A stretch of DNA of 64,000 bases from Alentia gelatinosa (taxonomy: Eukaryota; Annelida; Polychaeta; Phyllodocida; Polynoidae): positions 22,988,527 through 23,052,526 of the forward strand of contig OX465588.1 of NCBI GenBank assembly GCA_950022655.1, in the 5' to 3' direction. The notes under the pieces were generated by a model that was not told the origin of the DNA, searched no databases, and worked only from the letters and a program-made list of their open reading frames with translations. The first letter of the stretch is position 1. The number at the start of each line of letters is the position of its first letter. The position numbers and the translations under genes are program-made. This document shows, piece by piece, positions 62,581 to 64,000 of this stretch.

Positions 62581-63180
62581 TGTCCTCAACCTAAGATATG
62601 GCGCGGTCGGACAAGCCTCGGGTTGCTAGGGCAGCTGTCATAACGGGAACACCGGGAGGCAGACAGGGGAGACCGGGTCGTGGTCACCGTCAGGAAGGCC
62701 GACGACCCCGTGTGACACGGGATGAGCTGCTCACGTCCTCTGTGAGCACACGTTGCGGCCTCTAGCGGCACGGGGGTCGTAGGAGTGGCTCGGACGGGGG
62801 CAGAAGTCACCGCCTGTCGCCATACGATCTAGCCTCAGCGCGCGGCTTTAAAAGCGAATGAATGTCAGTGACCCTCGAACACCCTCCCACCTCCGGCTCT
62901 CTCCGCCGCCAAGTCTCATCCCCCTTACTGCTCCCCATCCTCGGGCCCCGCTTCCCGGCTGACCCGAGGCCGCCCATTGAGGCTCAATCTGATTACCCAT
63001 GTCGGCGCAGGAAGTACGGCCATGTCACATGTCACGCTTAGGAACCCTGGGAGCGGTGTCGGGAGGTAGGAGGAAGGAGGAGACGCACCATTCACCCGTC
63101 GTCTTCCCCGCCTTCCCCGCCTTCCCCCTCTTCTATCCCTCCCCTCACCTCCTGTGACCTGTGGATACCTGTAGAGACTA
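62580..63180. other. GC-rich patch
   Basis: CpG-rich block with CCTTCCCCGCCTTCCCCGCC near 63108. No gene. Confidence 0.45.
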
Positions 63181-63264
63181 GACCGGGAGAATAAAGACGA
63201 CAGGAACCCTGAAGATACGAAATAGGAAATCCGAGGGTAAGAACCGAAGGGAATTGAGTCTGGA

Positions 63265-63690
63265 CAAAGGGAACAGGTGGATGGGACTAGACCAGGTGGA
63301 AAGAGCTAACACCTGGCGGATGGGTCCAGACCAGGTGACCAGGACCATACCTGGTTTATGGTAGCTGAGTTAGCTGGCTGGCAGCCGATGGGGAGGGGGC
63401 ATAGTCAGGTGGATGGGGAAGGAGGGCTTCGGTCAGGTGGATGGAGGCATGCATGGTTAGCTGGAATGAGGGCGGGGTTGAGTCAGATGTATGGGGTCGT
63501 GGTCAGCTGGATGGAGGTGGGGGGGGGGGGGAGGTTGAATCAGATGGGTAGGGGTATGGTCAGCCGGATGGGGGGGGGGGGGGTAGGTGGAATGGGGCAT
63601 GGTCAGGTGGATGGGGGGCAGTCAGGTGGATGGGGGCATTATCAGCTGGATGGAGGTGGGGGGAGGGAGTAAGGCAACAGTTTGGAGGTG
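63265..63690 (+). repeat. G-rich minisatellite built on CAGGTGGATGG
   Basis: At least ten degenerate units of GTCAGGTGGATGGGG or TCAGCTGGATGGAGG are spaced irregularly (about 20-45 bp). Two G homopolymers (63519-63531 and 63570-63583) lie inside. Open frames here come from the repeat and are not genes. Each unit carries a CAGGTG or CAGCTG E-box word. Confidence 0.8.
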
Positions 63691-64000
63691 GGTTAGCTGC
63701 ATGGGATGGATTAGGCATGGGGTGGATTTGGCTATAGGTCATTATCTCACCCCTGGTACAAGTTAAGCCATAGAACGATCACCCCTGTAAAGTGACAATA
63801 CTATGCCACGGCCGTTGCATAATGAATATGAAATGACGTCATATGGATTTGCTAAGTATTTTCTAATTATTCTGATATTCTGATGCTATTCAATGTCATA
63901 GAAATGGTTGAGATAAATCCAGAACCGTACTTGAATCGTAAAATACACAATATTCCACTCGTTTGGATGAGCCATAATCGTCAATCGGCTTCGCCCCATT

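Noticed and set aside
63358..63742. Open frames of 104 (plus) and 60 (minus) codons
   Set aside because: They are translations of the minisatellite and have no independent support.

Overview
The window looks like non-coding DNA from an animal (metazoan) nuclear genome, most likely an invertebrate. Most of it is AT-rich and has no long open frames. It carries microsatellites, short GC-rich patches, small non-autonomous transposon remnants with terminal inverted repeats, and a tRNA-like sequence. I see no bacterial operons, no rRNA and no CRISPR array. I could not identify a host protein-coding exon or name the species.

The one clear set of protein-coding genes is a complete tyrosine-recombinase retrotransposon at 33022-38447 (5426 bp). 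It is assigned to the Ngaro group of DIRS-like elements. Its ends are split direct repeats in the order A1 - genes - B1 - A2 - B2: A1 33022-33205, B1 37649-37937, A2 37938-38121, B2 38159-38447. By eye the two A copies (184 bp) and the two B copies (289 bp) are identical, and all reading frames are open, so the insertion looks young and may be competent. It encodes a Gag-like protein with a Cys/His cluster, a reverse transcriptase/RNase H, and a tyrosine recombinase with the expected R, H-x-x-R and Y residues. No methyltransferase domain is visible.

The joints between these genes are the most interesting part. At the end of gag there is a textbook -1 ribosomal frameshift signal: A AAA AAC in the correct phase, a 6-nt spacer, and an 11-bp stem whose 6-nt loop holds the gag stop codon. 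It would fuse Gag to RT/RNase H, whose frame has no ATG until codon 162. At the RNase H/recombinase joint there is an AT-rich stretch with a good 3' splice site. Removing a 124-nt candidate intron would put the recombinase in frame with RNase H.

Other mobile DNA includes a TTAA-flanked piggyBac-type MITE (46309-46687) with relatives at 18.98 and 48.27 kb, and a TA-flanked MITE (60192-60454) with a deleted inverted relative (55111-55281). There is also a TIR element (22691-23045), a foldback (41298-41513) and an unnamed 208-bp repeat in two opposite copies (47530, 53393). A hammerhead-ribozyme-like motif (42273-42314) lies close to a degenerate tRNA-like sequence (42414-42490, minus). A weak non-LTR reverse-transcriptase remnant lies near 5.55 kb. 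Between about 13.9 and 18 kb several short minus-strand frames have protein-like composition but could not be identified.

GC-rich patches (for example 6.7-7.8, 9.8-10.5, 25.9-26.6, 27.6-28.0, 40.5-40.9, 49.4-49.8, 51.2-51.5 and 62.6-63.1 kb) break up the AT-rich background. They could be CpG-island-like regulatory DNA, but that is inference only.
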